From: Nostoc sp. TH1S01
Lineage (GTDB): Bacteria > Cyanobacteriota > Cyanobacteriia > Cyanobacteriales > Nostocaceae
NCBI GenBank assembly: GCA_018993265.1
Contig: JAGKSW010000010.1
Location: 30,851-94,850 of the forward strand
Reading direction: 5' to 3'
DNA length: 64,000 bases
The notes below the pieces were generated by a model. That model was given only the letters and a program-made list of their open reading frames with translations, had not been told where the DNA came from and made no database searches. This document shows, piece by piece, positions 16,945 through 25,357 of the stretch. How positions within the stretch are numbered: the first letter of the stretch is position 1; each line of letters starts with the position of its first letter. Made by a program: the position numbers and the translations under genes.

Positions 16945-17220
16945 ATGCAAATCTTTTTGCCCCCAGAGGTAGAAGCTCTGCTACAACGCCAACTAAAGAG
17001 CGGTAAATATCATAATGTCGTTGACGTTATTGTTGCAGGAATAAAACTACTAGAACAGCAAGAAGAAGACATATATCAAGGACGATTGGGAGAGCTTCAG
17101 ATAGAAGCACGTATTGGATTGGAAGCGTCCCAAGAGGGTAAATTAGTTGACGGCTCAACTGCAATGGCTCAAATCCTTGCCAATTTGCGATCACGCTACG
17201 ATGTCTCAGACGAAGTATGA
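16945..17220 (+). CDS. Type II antitoxin, ParD/CC2985 family
   Basis: A 91-residue antitoxin from ATG 16945 (an in-frame TTG further upstream would add 16 residues without homology). The start 'MQIFLPPEVEALLQRQLKSGKYHNVVDVIVAGIKLLEQQE' is a ribbon-helix-helix domain, which binds operator DNA and gives autoregulation, followed by an acidic tail that would wrap the toxin. It overlaps the downstream toxin start by four bases (ATGA), the usual coupling in this class. Confidence 0.83.
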   Translation: MQIFLPPEVEALLQRQLKSGKYHNVVDVIVAGIKLLEQQEEDIYQGRLGELQIEARIGLEASQEGKLVDGSTAMAQILANLRSRYDVSDEV

Positions 17221-17525
17221 CTCCACAATTTCGCCTCACCGAACCGGCGATTCAGGATATCGAACAGATTGCAGATTATATTGCTAAAAAGTTTGGTTTA
17301 ACTCAATCAGAGTTGTTCTTGAGTAAACTTGATGCTAAATTTAGCAAAATTGCTCAGTTCCCAAAGTTAGGACGACAGCGTGATGAAATCTTACCTGGTA
17401 TCCGTAGTCTTCCTATAGATAATTATCTTATCCTTTATATGCCCATAGGAAATGATGTCGAAATTTTCCGTGTGATTAGTGGTTATCGAGATTTATCATC
17501 ACTATTTCACGATGATGATGATTGA
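17217..17525 (+). CDS. Type II toxin, RelE/ParE superfamily
   Basis: A 102-residue toxin of the ParE/RelE fold: an N-terminal helical pair ('AIQDIEQIADYIAKKFG') followed by strands with conserved Arg residues ('LGRQRDEILPGIRSLPI', 'FRVISGYRDL'). ParE members poison DNA gyrase while RelE members cleave mRNA; the sequence alone leans toward ParE because the partner is ParD-like. Full length and coupled to its antitoxin, so apparently intact. Confidence 0.83.
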   Translation: MTPQFRLTEPAIQDIEQIADYIAKKFGLTQSELFLSKLDAKFSKIAQFPKLGRQRDEILPGIRSLPIDNYLILYMPIGNDVEIFRVISGYRDLSSLFHDDDD

Positions 17526-17565
17526 AATTTCTGGCGTTGCATAAATTCCCTCAATTACAGATGAA

Positions 17566-18396
17566 TTACCTGTGCGATCGCTTCCCTATCCTGCTCATCC
17601 AAACTGCCAAAATACTCATCAAAAATAACCCCATCACCCCCATCAAAGGATTTTGATATACTCCCGTAACCCAATCAGGTACTACACCCGTATATTTAAT
17701 TAATCCACCAACATTAATAATGTAGAAACCGCCAACTAAACCACCATGCAAACCAATTGGTAAACCTAAACGCCCTCTACGCCAACGCTTCGCCCATACC
17801 TGCGTTAAACCCAAAACTACTAAAGCTGGGAACTGCGGCAGAGTTTGGATAATTGCCTCTAATGGTTTAATAAAATGCAAGGTAGCAAAGACAACAGCAT
17901 CCGTCCATAGTGCAGCACGCTGGTTGTAGTCACGTTCTAATTCATCAAGCAACCAACCGCGAAATAATAACTCCTCGGCAAACCCAACGCCCAAGCCGAC
18001 AATTACGCCTTCTATAACTATTTTTAATAAGAAAACTTTCGGTTGTTGCCATACCAGCCAGCCTAAAAGACTTTCTATGCCAAAAAGTAGCCAAATATTA
18101 GTGAAACCTATAGCCAAGCCCCGCAGCAAATCTATCCTGTTGTGTGGTGTTGTGTCCAAGCCATAATGCTGCAATATCTGAGGTTGCTGGTAAACGTATT
18201 TACCCCATAGCTTCAACAAAATAATAAATTCTATGTATAGTAAAACCATTGTCACAATACTTACTAAATTAGCATCACGCACTAGTAAGTAAATTGGTAC
18301 AGCAAAAGGCAACCATAAGCACAAAAGCATTAAAATAAAACAACCCAGCCGAATAGGGGCAGGGCGTTGAGCTAAACGGACAAGGTTATTTTTCAT
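17566..18396 (-). CDS. CPBP family intramembrane metalloprotease
   Basis: A 276-residue polytopic protein (about 7-8 hydrophobic helices) with the CPBP/Abi motifs: EELLFRGW (EExxxR), FATLHF (FxxxH) and 'GLPIGLHGG' (third motif with His). Members are related to prenyl-CAAX proteases (Rce1) and bacteriocin-immunity proteins; the substrate here is unknown. It is a single gene convergent with the TA toxin and followed upstream by a large palindromic repeat. Confidence 0.87.
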   Translation of the reverse strand: MKNNLVRLAQRPAPIRLGCFILMLLCLWLPFAVPIYLLVRDANLVSIVTMVLLYIEFIILLKLWGKYVYQQPQILQHYGLDTTPHNRIDLLRGLAIGFTNIWLLFGIESLLGWLVWQQPKVFLLKIVIEGVIVGLGVGFAEELLFRGWLLDELERDYNQRAALWTDAVVFATLHFIKPLEAIIQTLPQFPALVVLGLTQVWAKRWRRGRLGLPIGLHGGLVGGFYIINVGGLIKYTGVVPDWVTGVYQNPLMGVMGLFLMSILAVWMSRIGKRSHR

Positions 18397-18420
18397 ATTA
18401 AGTAGTTAAAATACCAAGCT

Positions 18421-18580
18421 AGGCGATTAGAAATCGCACGCCAGTAAGGGAATCGGGAAACCCACCCAACGCACTGGCTTGGCTATACAAACAAAGTCCG
18501 TTTGCGCGGACTAATAAAAAATCTAGAGTTTTTAACCCACGCAGGTGGGTTTTGTCTGTGTAGCCGCGACTTCCAGTTGC
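18421..18580. repeat. Palindromic interspersed repeat
   Basis: It has an outer inverted repeat 'ggctatacaaacaaag' / 'tttgtctgtgtagcc', an inner 'aacccacgcaggtgggtt' and a nested 'cgggaaacccacccaacgca' insertion bracketed by CCAGT/ACTGG. It is the same class as 10883-11022, non-coding and MITE-like. Confidence 0.72.
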
Positions 18581-18626
18581 AAAGGCTTCTCAAACATCCT
18601 CTGGACAAATGGCCAATGACCAATAA

Positions 18627-18908
18627 CTATTCATCAGGTTCAATAGTGCTGGATAAACCGTGAGTTTTTAATGTTTCACAGTAAAATTCAGCGTGTTCTA
18701 GAGCGCAGGTAATAACTAAAGCTAACCCGTTTGTATGGGCTTCCATCATAATGCTCACAGCTTGGGGCTGAGTGAGACTTGGTACTGTTGTTAATAATAC
18801 CTGCACCACGTACTCCATAGAGTTGTAGTTGTCGTTATGGAGCAAAACGCGATACCGAGGGGCGAGCTTGCGGGATGTGGAACTCTTCTCAATGGTTTCG
18901 ACAGACAC
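18627..18908 (-). CDS. clpS: ATP-dependent Clp protease adaptor ClpS
   Basis: A 93-residue adaptor that delivers N-degron substrates to ClpC/ClpP in the cytoplasm. The core 'RVLLHNDNYNSMEYVVQVL' with the Asn/Asp substrate pocket and 'MEAHTNGLALVITCALEHAEFY' with the conserved His is fully recognisable. It is monocistronic. Cyanobacteria often carry two ClpS versions; which one this is cannot be decided here. Confidence 0.92.
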   Translation of the reverse strand: MSVETIEKSSTSRKLAPRYRVLLHNDNYNSMEYVVQVLLTTVPSLTQPQAVSIMMEAHTNGLALVITCALEHAEFYCETLKTHGLSSTIEPDE

Positions 18909-19159
18909 GGTTCTTTGCTCTTATTTCGATGATTTACTACAACGGAATGCCTATTGGCGATCGCTTAATAGCTTAACAGTTATTTACTTATTTTATAACA
19001 TCTAATGCCAAAATCTTTCGCACGTAAGGTTTTATTGTTAAGGCTAAGTGTCGGCAGTATTACAGTGATGTATTAAATATAAGTTTTCTTAAAGCTAGCG
19101 CATTCGCAGAATTAAAATGAGAAAAGTTGCAAAATTATCTTTGCCACTGCCCTAGCTAC

Positions 19160-19516
19160 ATGATTATGAATACACACCCAGAATTTCAACCAGGACAAAT
19201 TGTGTCTTTAGAGCATGGTGACAGGAATTTGTACGCGGAAGTAATTGAAGTTGTCGTATCTCGTCAGTTGTGTTGGGTGCGTCCTTTACTGCTGGCTAAT
19301 CATACTCAAGAACCACCACTAATTACCGACTTGCGAGACGCGTCTGATTTGCTTTGGCCTATCCAATTATTTCGCCCTGCTTTAGATACTGAAATAATTA
19401 CCCTGTTGAGTCAGGTTTTGGTTAAAGAACCAAAAGGCGAGCCAGACTTGGCTGCTAAACAGCAACTCCATCAATTTATTCAGCAGATGTGGCAAAGTCA
19501 AAAGTCTGAATTATGA
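19160..19516 (+). CDS. Conserved cyanobacterial protein, unknown function
   Basis: A 118-residue soluble protein (I use ATG 19160; a TTG-started longer frame begins at 19127). 'FQPGQIVSLEHGDRNLYAEVIEVVVSRQLCWVRPLLL' looks like a small beta-barrel with an aromatic core, followed by a helical tail 'KQQLHQFIQQMWQSQ'. It is a recurrent cyanobacterial hypothetical; no named domain recognised. Its end runs into heptamer repeats. Confidence 0.65.
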   Translation: MIMNTHPEFQPGQIVSLEHGDRNLYAEVIEVVVSRQLCWVRPLLLANHTQEPPLITDLRDASDLLWPIQLFRPALDTEIITLLSQVLVKEPKGEPDLAAKQQLHQFIQQMWQSQKSEL

Positions 19517-19564
19517 AGTATGAAATTTGATAGTTCTGTGTTCAATAATTTTAGGAGGGTTTAC

Positions 19565-19593
19565 CTCACGCAGAGGCGCAAAGGCGCAGAGAG
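19565..19593. repeat. Interspersed 'ctcacgcagaggcgca' repeat, copy 3
   Basis: Same core as at 1753 and 10210. Confidence 0.7.
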
Positions 19594-19644
19594 GTTGATG
19601 AGTGAGTTTGAATCTTATCCTAGTTATTCAGCAACACCCATATT

Positions 19645-19676
19645 TCATACTTCATACTTCAAACTTCATACTTCTT
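19645..19676. repeat. STRR: TTCATAC heptamers
   Basis: Four TTCATAC-like units directly after the aminotransferase gene (minus strand). Complementary 'gaagtatgaa' copies lie at 19514, so the two can pair as a bidirectional terminator-like stem. Confidence 0.75.
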
Positions 19677-20847
19677 AAAAGTAGTGAATACCAGCATCTT
19701 TCATTCGTCCAATTGCTGCTAGCATTCGTTCCTCAGAAATAGTTAAAGCAATGCGGAAGAAGCCTTCACCAGATGCACCGTAACCACTACCCGGAGCTAC
19801 CATAATGCCGCATTTGTCAAGCAATAAATTTACAAATTCCGCAGAAGTATAGCCATTAGGAACAGGAACCCAAACATAAAGGGTAGCTTTTGGTGGCTGA
19901 ATCGGCCAACCTAAAGATTGCAAACCTTTAACAATGGTGTCGCGGCGATTTTGATACACAGACATCAAAGTTTGTAGTTCTGCGTCTGAAGTATTGTAAG
20001 CTGCGATCGCAGCTTTTTGAATTGCTTTAAATACTCCAGAATCAACGTTCGTTTTAACCTGTCTTAAACCTTGAATTCCCAGCGCATTACCCACTACAAA
20101 ACCAACTCGCCAGCCTGTCATATTGTAAGACTTAGACAAACTGTGAAATTCAATAGCTATATCCTTTGCACCAGGAACTTGCAACACACTCGGTGGTTTG
20201 TAGCCATCATAAGCCATTTCCGAGTAGGCGTTGTCATGACATAGCAAAATATTATAATGCTTACAAAAATCTACTAATTCTGCAAAAAATTCTAGCGTTC
20301 CCACTCCCCCAGTCGGGTTATTTGGGTAATTAATCCACAAAAGCTTGGCTTTTCGGGCAACTTCTTCGGGAACTAGACTTAAATCTGGTAAAAACTGGTT
20401 TTCTGCCTTCAGTGGCATAGTGAACGGCTCACCATCAGCAAAAATTGTGGAAGTCCGATACACAGGATACCCAGGATCAGGGATGAGTGTATAATCTCCT
20501 GCCTCCACAAAAGCTAAAAAAGTATTATGGATTGCTTCTTTAGAACCAATAGATGCTACAACCTCAGTATCGGGGTTTAACCAAGTTACCCCAAACCGAC
20601 GTTCCATCCACTTAGCAGCCGCTTGACGAAATTCTTGCATACCTTCGTAAGGCGGATAGTTGTGGGTAGTAGCGTCATCAATTGCCTTATGCATTACCTG
20701 GAGAATGTGGGCAGGAGTCGGTTTATCGGGGTCGCCTATTGCCATATTAATGATGTCAACTCCCTCAGCGACGAGCTTCTCTCGTTTACGGTTAATCTCA
20801 GCAAACAGGTAGGGAGGAATTTTTTCTAGGCGTTTAGCGAAATGCAT
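19675..20847 (-). CDS. dapL: LL-diaminopimelate aminotransferase
   Basis: A 390-residue fold-type I PLP aminotransferase that converts tetrahydrodipicolinate directly to LL-diaminopimelate for lysine and peptidoglycan synthesis, the route used by cyanobacteria and plants. Visible motifs: 'AIGDPDKPTP', 'YPPYEGMQEFRQA', 'INYPNNPTGGV', the PLP lysine in 'HSLSKSYNMTGWRVGF' and the C-terminal 'FFRIALTISEERM' Arg. An alanine-type aminotransferase of the same subfamily cannot be excluded. Single gene. Confidence 0.88.
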   Translation of the reverse strand: MHFAKRLEKIPPYLFAEINRKREKLVAEGVDIINMAIGDPDKPTPAHILQVMHKAIDDATTHNYPPYEGMQEFRQAAAKWMERRFGVTWLNPDTEVVASIGSKEAIHNTFLAFVEAGDYTLIPDPGYPVYRTSTIFADGEPFTMPLKAENQFLPDLSLVPEEVARKAKLLWINYPNNPTGGVGTLEFFAELVDFCKHYNILLCHDNAYSEMAYDGYKPPSVLQVPGAKDIAIEFHSLSKSYNMTGWRVGFVVGNALGIQGLRQVKTNVDSGVFKAIQKAAIAAYNTSDAELQTLMSVYQNRRDTIVKGLQSLGWPIQPPKATLYVWVPVPNGYTSAEFVNLLLDKCGIMVAPGSGYGASGEGFFRIALTISEERMLAAIGRMKDAGIHYF

Positions 20848-21037
20848 GGCGACTTACTATTAATGCAAACATTAATGCTGACTAGCACAGTTTACGCCAC
20901 ACCAGGTAACTAAACATTAAATATCACAGAAAAACTCAGAGGCTAGAGGTCAGGAATTAGAGATTAGAGAAGTTGTACCTCATATAGTTACGAACTGCCA
21001 TCACTATTGACTAATGAAAAATGACCAATAACTAAAA

Positions 21038-21241
21038 TTAATATCCCCAGCTAGGAACCAACTTCACTCTGCCAGCGTCCATTTCTGCCATTAGTAATTC
21101 CAAAGCTTCGTAGTCCACATCAGAGATATAACCCATCTGAGTTAATTCAGAATTTATTTCATTTTCTATCTCTGGAGTTAATTTTTTAATATCAAGAGCT
21201 TTTTCTACCAGTTGACGAATAGCGTACTTACTCGTTCTCAT
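21038..21241 (-). CDS. Small cyanobacterial protein, unknown function
   Basis: A 67-residue acidic protein; 'YAIRQLVEKALDIKKLTPEIENEINSELTQ' is helical and 'EALELLMAEMDAGRVKLVPSWGY' ends it. It belongs to a small family common in cyanobacteria, which I cannot name. A CRP-like palindrome lies 80 bases upstream of its start. Confidence 0.62.
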   Translation of the reverse strand: MRTSKYAIRQLVEKALDIKKLTPEIENEINSELTQMGYISDVDYEALELLMAEMDAGRVKLVPSWGY

Positions 21242-21699
21242 ATTTATTAACCCATTTTAGGTAATACTAAATTATCAAGGATAGAACTAAGTATAAATTG
21301 TGATCTAGATACTTGATTTTAGTGATTTAGATCACATTTATTTCGCTAAATAATTTGCCTTTCACTCTATCTTTGTTTTTGTCTACGGCACTGATTTAAT
21401 CTCATTATTAGCTATGACTGAAGAGGATTAAGTATTTACCAATTAAGCGTTTCCAGCAAAGTTACGGATGAGTAATTTATTTCGTGGCTGTCTATGTTGA
21501 TTGTTTTAGAACCTATATTAAAAAAAAGTATATATGAACACATTTTACCTTGTATTTATGACAATCTTTAAAGATATACCCTTCAGTTATAAAGATTCAG
21601 CAAAGAGATGTAAGACGTATGGTCGATGTTTAAAAAAAGAGATTATGTTCAAATAAATCTCAGGTTAAAGATTTAATAACTCTAATTTAGGATGTCAAT
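21242..21699. other. Divergent promoter region, AT-rich
   Basis: 458 bases without a gene between the small minus-strand ORF and the STAS gene. The one structured element is a CRP-like site at 21321-21336 with a half-site at 21299. The rest is AT-rich without hairpins I could find. Confidence 0.45.
21321..21336. promoter_or_regulatory. CRP-like binding site candidate
   Basis: AGTGA-TTTAGA-TCACA differs from the CRP consensus TGTGA-N6-TCACA at one position; a further TGTGATCTAGA half-site lies 22 bases upstream. Filamentous cyanobacteria have the cAMP receptor AnCrpA, so a role upstream of the small gene at 21241 is plausible. Confidence 0.4.
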
Positions 21700-22038
21700 A
21701 TGCAAGCAGTGCTGGAATGCCCAAAAATTGCAGTTATTCGTCCACAGGGTAAACTCAATGCCGCCAACGCATTGGAATTTGAACGAGATTTGACTACAGC
21801 ATTAACAGCTAATGATGTCTCAATCTTGCTTGTGGATTTGGCAGCAGTAGAATCATTAGATAGTGCAGGCTTAATGGCGTTGGTGTCTGCGCTGAAACTG
21901 GCTCAAAACTTGGAACGGGGCTTAAGGTTATGTTCTGTGTCTCCAGCCCTGAAAATTATCTTTGAATTAACCCAACTTGATGGGGTATTTGAGTTTGAAG
22001 ATAATGCTGATTTAATTTTTACCAATGTATTAATATAG
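21700..22038 (+). CDS. STAS-domain anti-sigma-factor antagonist
   Basis: A 112-residue single STAS domain of the SpoIIAA/RsbV type. The phosphorylatable Ser is S55 in 'ESLDSAGLMALVSAL'; strands 'IAVIRPQGKLN' and 'SILLVDL' and the C-terminal 'LDGVFEFEDNADL' complete the fold. Such proteins switch partners with a serine kinase/anti-sigma factor; none is encoded next to it. Cytoplasmic. Confidence 0.88.
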   Translation: MQAVLECPKIAVIRPQGKLNAANALEFERDLTTALTANDVSILLVDLAAVESLDSAGLMALVSALKLAQNLERGLRLCSVSPALKIIFELTQLDGVFEFEDNADLIFTNVLI

Positions 22039-22174
22039 CATACAAGTTATCTTTGTAGCAAAATTGTGTAAAGGATGTTTTCAGTTGCAAAGATAAAACT
22101 ATGCTGAGACCAAATCAGTGCTAAGGTTGGAGGTGATTATCTCTAAATAATAAAAGTAGCTAGAAGATAGCACA

Positions 22175-24796
22175 GTGGCTGTTGCAGTTGAAAAATTAAT
22201 TACATCGGATATTTTAAAACCCGCCCGTTACCTCGGTAACGAGCGCCTAGCAATACATAAGCCTTGGGAAACGGCAGTTGTCAGATGGGTACTAACCTAC
22301 CCAGAAGTATATGAAGTTGGCTCATCCAACTTGGGGCATATCATTCTATATAACATTTTGAATGCCCAACCGCGCCAATTATGCGATCGCGCTTACCTCC
22401 CTGGTACAGACTTAGCAGCAAAGTTAAGGGAAACAAACACCCCCTTGTTTGCTGTAGAGTCTAAGCGATCGCTACAAGAATTTGACATCTTAGGTTTTAG
22501 TCTCAGTTATGAATTAGGTGCAACCAACATCTTAGAAATGTTGGATTTAGCAGGAATTCCCCTGACATGGCAAGAACGAGCCACCGGGAATTATCCACTC
22601 ATTTTTGCTGGTGGACAAACAGCTACCTCAAACCCTGAACCATACTCCGATTTTTTTGACTTCTTCGCTTTAGGTGATGGCGAAGAACTCTTACCCGAAA
22701 TCGGTATGGTTTTGGAAGAAGGCAAACAAGCCAAATTGAGTCGCCGCGATTTATTACTCGACTTGGCACAAATACCAGGGGTATACGTTCCCCAGTTTTA
22801 CGATATGGCAACTGATGGCTCAGTCCATCCCAACTGCCCCGATGTGCCTAAACGGATTATCAGAAGAGTTGCCACCCCCATACCCGCCTATTCTATTGGC
22901 TTAGTTCCCTACGTCCAAACAGTACACGATCGCTTAACAATAGAAATTCGTCGTGGCTGTACCCGTGGCTGTCGCTTTTGTCAACCAGGAATGCTTACCC
23001 GTCCGGCGCGAGATGTGGAACCAGAAAAAGTGGTAGATGCCATTGAACAGGGAATGCGGGCGACTGGTTACAATGAATTTTCCTTACTATCTTTGAGTTG
23101 TTCCGATTATTTAGCCCTACCAGCGGTGGGGATGGAAATTAAAAATCGGTTAAAAAATGAAAACATTTCCCTGTCTTTACCAAGTCAACGTGTAGATAGA
23201 TTTGATGAGAACATTGCCAACATTCTCGGTGGTACACGCCAAGGTGGTTTAACCTTTGCACCAGAAGCCGGTACCCAAAGAATGCGGGATATTGTGAATA
23301 AAGGTTTGACCAATGAAGAATTATTAAGAGGTGTGAAAACAGCTTGGGAACAAGGCTGGGATAAAATCAAACTCTATTTTATGATTGGCTTGCCGGGTGA
23401 GACAGATGCAGATGTTTTAGGCATTGCCGAAACAGTCCGTTGGCTACAAAGAGAATGTCGGGGTAAAGGCAGAAGACCGCTCAACTTTAACCTAACAATT
23501 TCCAACTTTACGCCTAAACCGCATACACCATTTCAATGGCACTCCGTCGCCACTGCTGAATTTGAACGCAAACAAGACCTGCTGCGCCAAGAATTCCGCC
23601 GGCTGCGAGGAGTGAAGGTCAACTTCACCGATGTCCGGATTTCAGCAATGGAGGACTTTATTGGTAGAGGCGATCGCACTTTGGGTCAAGTCCTCCGCCG
23701 CGCCTGGGAATTAGGTGCAGGTATGGATTCTTGGTATGACAGTTTAGATAAAGCTTTCACCGCTTGGGGTCAAGCGATCAAAGAAGCAGGTCTAGATTGG
23801 AAATACCGCCAAGTGGAAAACGGCGAATGGAATTTGTTTCATCATGTAGAAGACACAAATTACCCCAACTCCCCACGCCCAACTCCCGACTCCCTAGATG
23901 CTCCCCTTCCCTGGGATCATATTGATACCGGCATCGATAAAAAATGGTTGAAAGAAGACTTGCAACGCGCCTTAGAAGCAGCAATTGTTCCCGATTGCTC
24001 CTTTGAAGGTTGTTCCCATTGCGGTGTCTGCGGCACAGACTTCGGCCACAATATTGTAATTGAGCCACCGCCAATACCCCAATTTGCAGGTGAGTTTGTC
24101 CCCAACACCACCAAAGTCCAAAGATTGCGTGTCTGGTTTGGTAAGCAAGGTGACATGGCTTTGCTAGGAAATCTTGATTTGCTGCGTTTACTTGACCGAG
24201 TTGTGCGCCGCGCCAGTTTGCCAGTCGCTTACACAGGTGGATTTCACCCAAACCCCCGGATTATGATTGCCAGTGCTTTACCTTTAGGTGCTACTAGCAG
24301 CGGCGAAATTGTTGATTTTGAGTTAACCACACCTGTAGATACTGAAACTTTTCAAGCAAGGTTAATGCAGGAACTGCCAAGCGATATACCCATATATCGT
24401 GTAGCAGAGATAGATTTAAAATCTCCATCTGCTAACCAAGCCTTAGCAGCAGCCGAGTACCTGATTACGGTAGCAGTTGCAGGTGAAGCCACACCTGCAC
24501 AATGGCAAGCTTGGATTGATGCCCTTTTGGCCCAGGAAGAAATTAACCTAGAGCAAACCACCAAATCTGGTAAAACACAAATAGTAAATCTGCGCGATCG
24601 CCTGTTTGAATTATCATTAGTAAAAATTAACAACAGTGCCGCCGAATCTCCAGCTATTCTGCGTTATCTAGGTAGTTGCCGCAATGACGGTGTTTCCTTG
24701 CGTCCTGAGCAAATCCTATCTATGCTGGAAGTAGTTAGAAATCGAGAATTTCAACTTCTGCAAATTCACCGCAATCAGTTAGTTTTGGGAGTATAA
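22175..24796 (+). CDS. TIGR03960-type radical SAM protein fused to DUF2344 domain
   Basis: An 873-residue fusion. Residues 1-600: B12-binding-like region, then radical SAM with C262-TRG-C266-RF-C269. Residues about 600-625 hold CSHCGVCGTD, a second Cys cluster. Residues 640-873 are the DUF2344 domain ('RVWFGKQGDMALLGNLDLLRLLDR', 'TGGFHPNPRI'). Elsewhere these two parts are often separate neighbouring genes. It is found next to RNase E/G genes in many bacteria, as here, suggesting a link to RNA modification. Start is GTG. A proline-rich patch at about residue 565-575 is encoded by STRR-like DNA. Confidence 0.87.
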   Translation: MAVAVEKLITSDILKPARYLGNERLAIHKPWETAVVRWVLTYPEVYEVGSSNLGHIILYNILNAQPRQLCDRAYLPGTDLAAKLRETNTPLFAVESKRSLQEFDILGFSLSYELGATNILEMLDLAGIPLTWQERATGNYPLIFAGGQTATSNPEPYSDFFDFFALGDGEELLPEIGMVLEEGKQAKLSRRDLLLDLAQIPGVYVPQFYDMATDGSVHPNCPDVPKRIIRRVATPIPAYSIGLVPYVQTVHDRLTIEIRRGCTRGCRFCQPGMLTRPARDVEPEKVVDAIEQGMRATGYNEFSLLSLSCSDYLALPAVGMEIKNRLKNENISLSLPSQRVDRFDENIANILGGTRQGGLTFAPEAGTQRMRDIVNKGLTNEELLRGVKTAWEQGWDKIKLYFMIGLPGETDADVLGIAETVRWLQRECRGKGRRPLNFNLTISNFTPKPHTPFQWHSVATAEFERKQDLLRQEFRRLRGVKVNFTDVRISAMEDFIGRGDRTLGQVLRRAWELGAGMDSWYDSLDKAFTAWGQAIKEAGLDWKYRQVENGEWNLFHHVEDTNYPNSPRPTPDSLDAPLPWDHIDTGIDKKWLKEDLQRALEAAIVPDCSFEGCSHCGVCGTDFGHNIVIEPPPIPQFAGEFVPNTTKVQRLRVWFGKQGDMALLGNLDLLRLLDRVVRRASLPVAYTGGFHPNPRIMIASALPLGATSSGEIVDFELTTPVDTETFQARLMQELPSDIPIYRVAEIDLKSPSANQALAAAEYLITVAVAGEATPAQWQAWIDALLAQEEINLEQTTKSGKTQIVNLRDRLFELSLVKINNSAAESPAILRYLGSCRNDGVSLRPEQILSMLEVVRNREFQLLQIHRNQLVLGV

Positions 24797-25357
24797 TCCC
24801 TAAAGGGTAACTTGCTAGTAGTTGCCCTGATGTAGCACATCGTGGCAATTGATTTTTAGCAAGGTTGCGTTAGAATGGGGTGAAGAGAAATTTTCTGACG
24901 CTGCATTGAATTCACTGGTTCACTACCCTTATACTCAGGGAGCGAAAGCAAAGATACTAGAGAGCAAATTCTAGGATTTTATCCCAGACAAGCAACAAGC
25001 GGATTAAAAACAACCTCTCTTGATAGCAACTTGGGTGAACTAGTAACTTAAAAGCAGGTTCTGTCGGCAACTCTCACTCTATATTTTTTTAAACAACTGC
25101 TGAATGCCCAATCCCCAGGTGGTGCGGGTATCGCATCAAAAATCAACCACGGACGGTTGATTTATTTACTTAAACAATATGCAGCCGTTCTGGAATAAAC
25201 AGGCGTGTCAACGCAATTACTCAGTCATTAACTCTTTAGCTTTGAAGCTCGGCTTCACAAATTTTATTATCAGCAGTACCTTTAGTAGCTGGCAGGAGCG
25301 AGGAATATGACCAACCGCCAGAACTACACTCGTGCTGCCAATTTTTGAGGAAATTGA
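24797..25357 (+). promoter_or_regulatory. Long leader region of rne
   Basis: 561 bases with no convincing gene before RNase E. It holds an inverted repeat aatcaacc/ggttgatt at 25141-25160 and, ending inside that hairpin, a possible 18-codon ORF from ATG 25103. The rne start has GAGG well placed at about 25345. Long rne leaders are sites of autoregulation in other bacteria; here that is inference. Confidence 0.5.

Noticed and set aside
23778..24251. 157-codon frame antisense to the radical SAM fusion
   Set aside because: Opposite conserved coding sequence; no similarity to a protein family.
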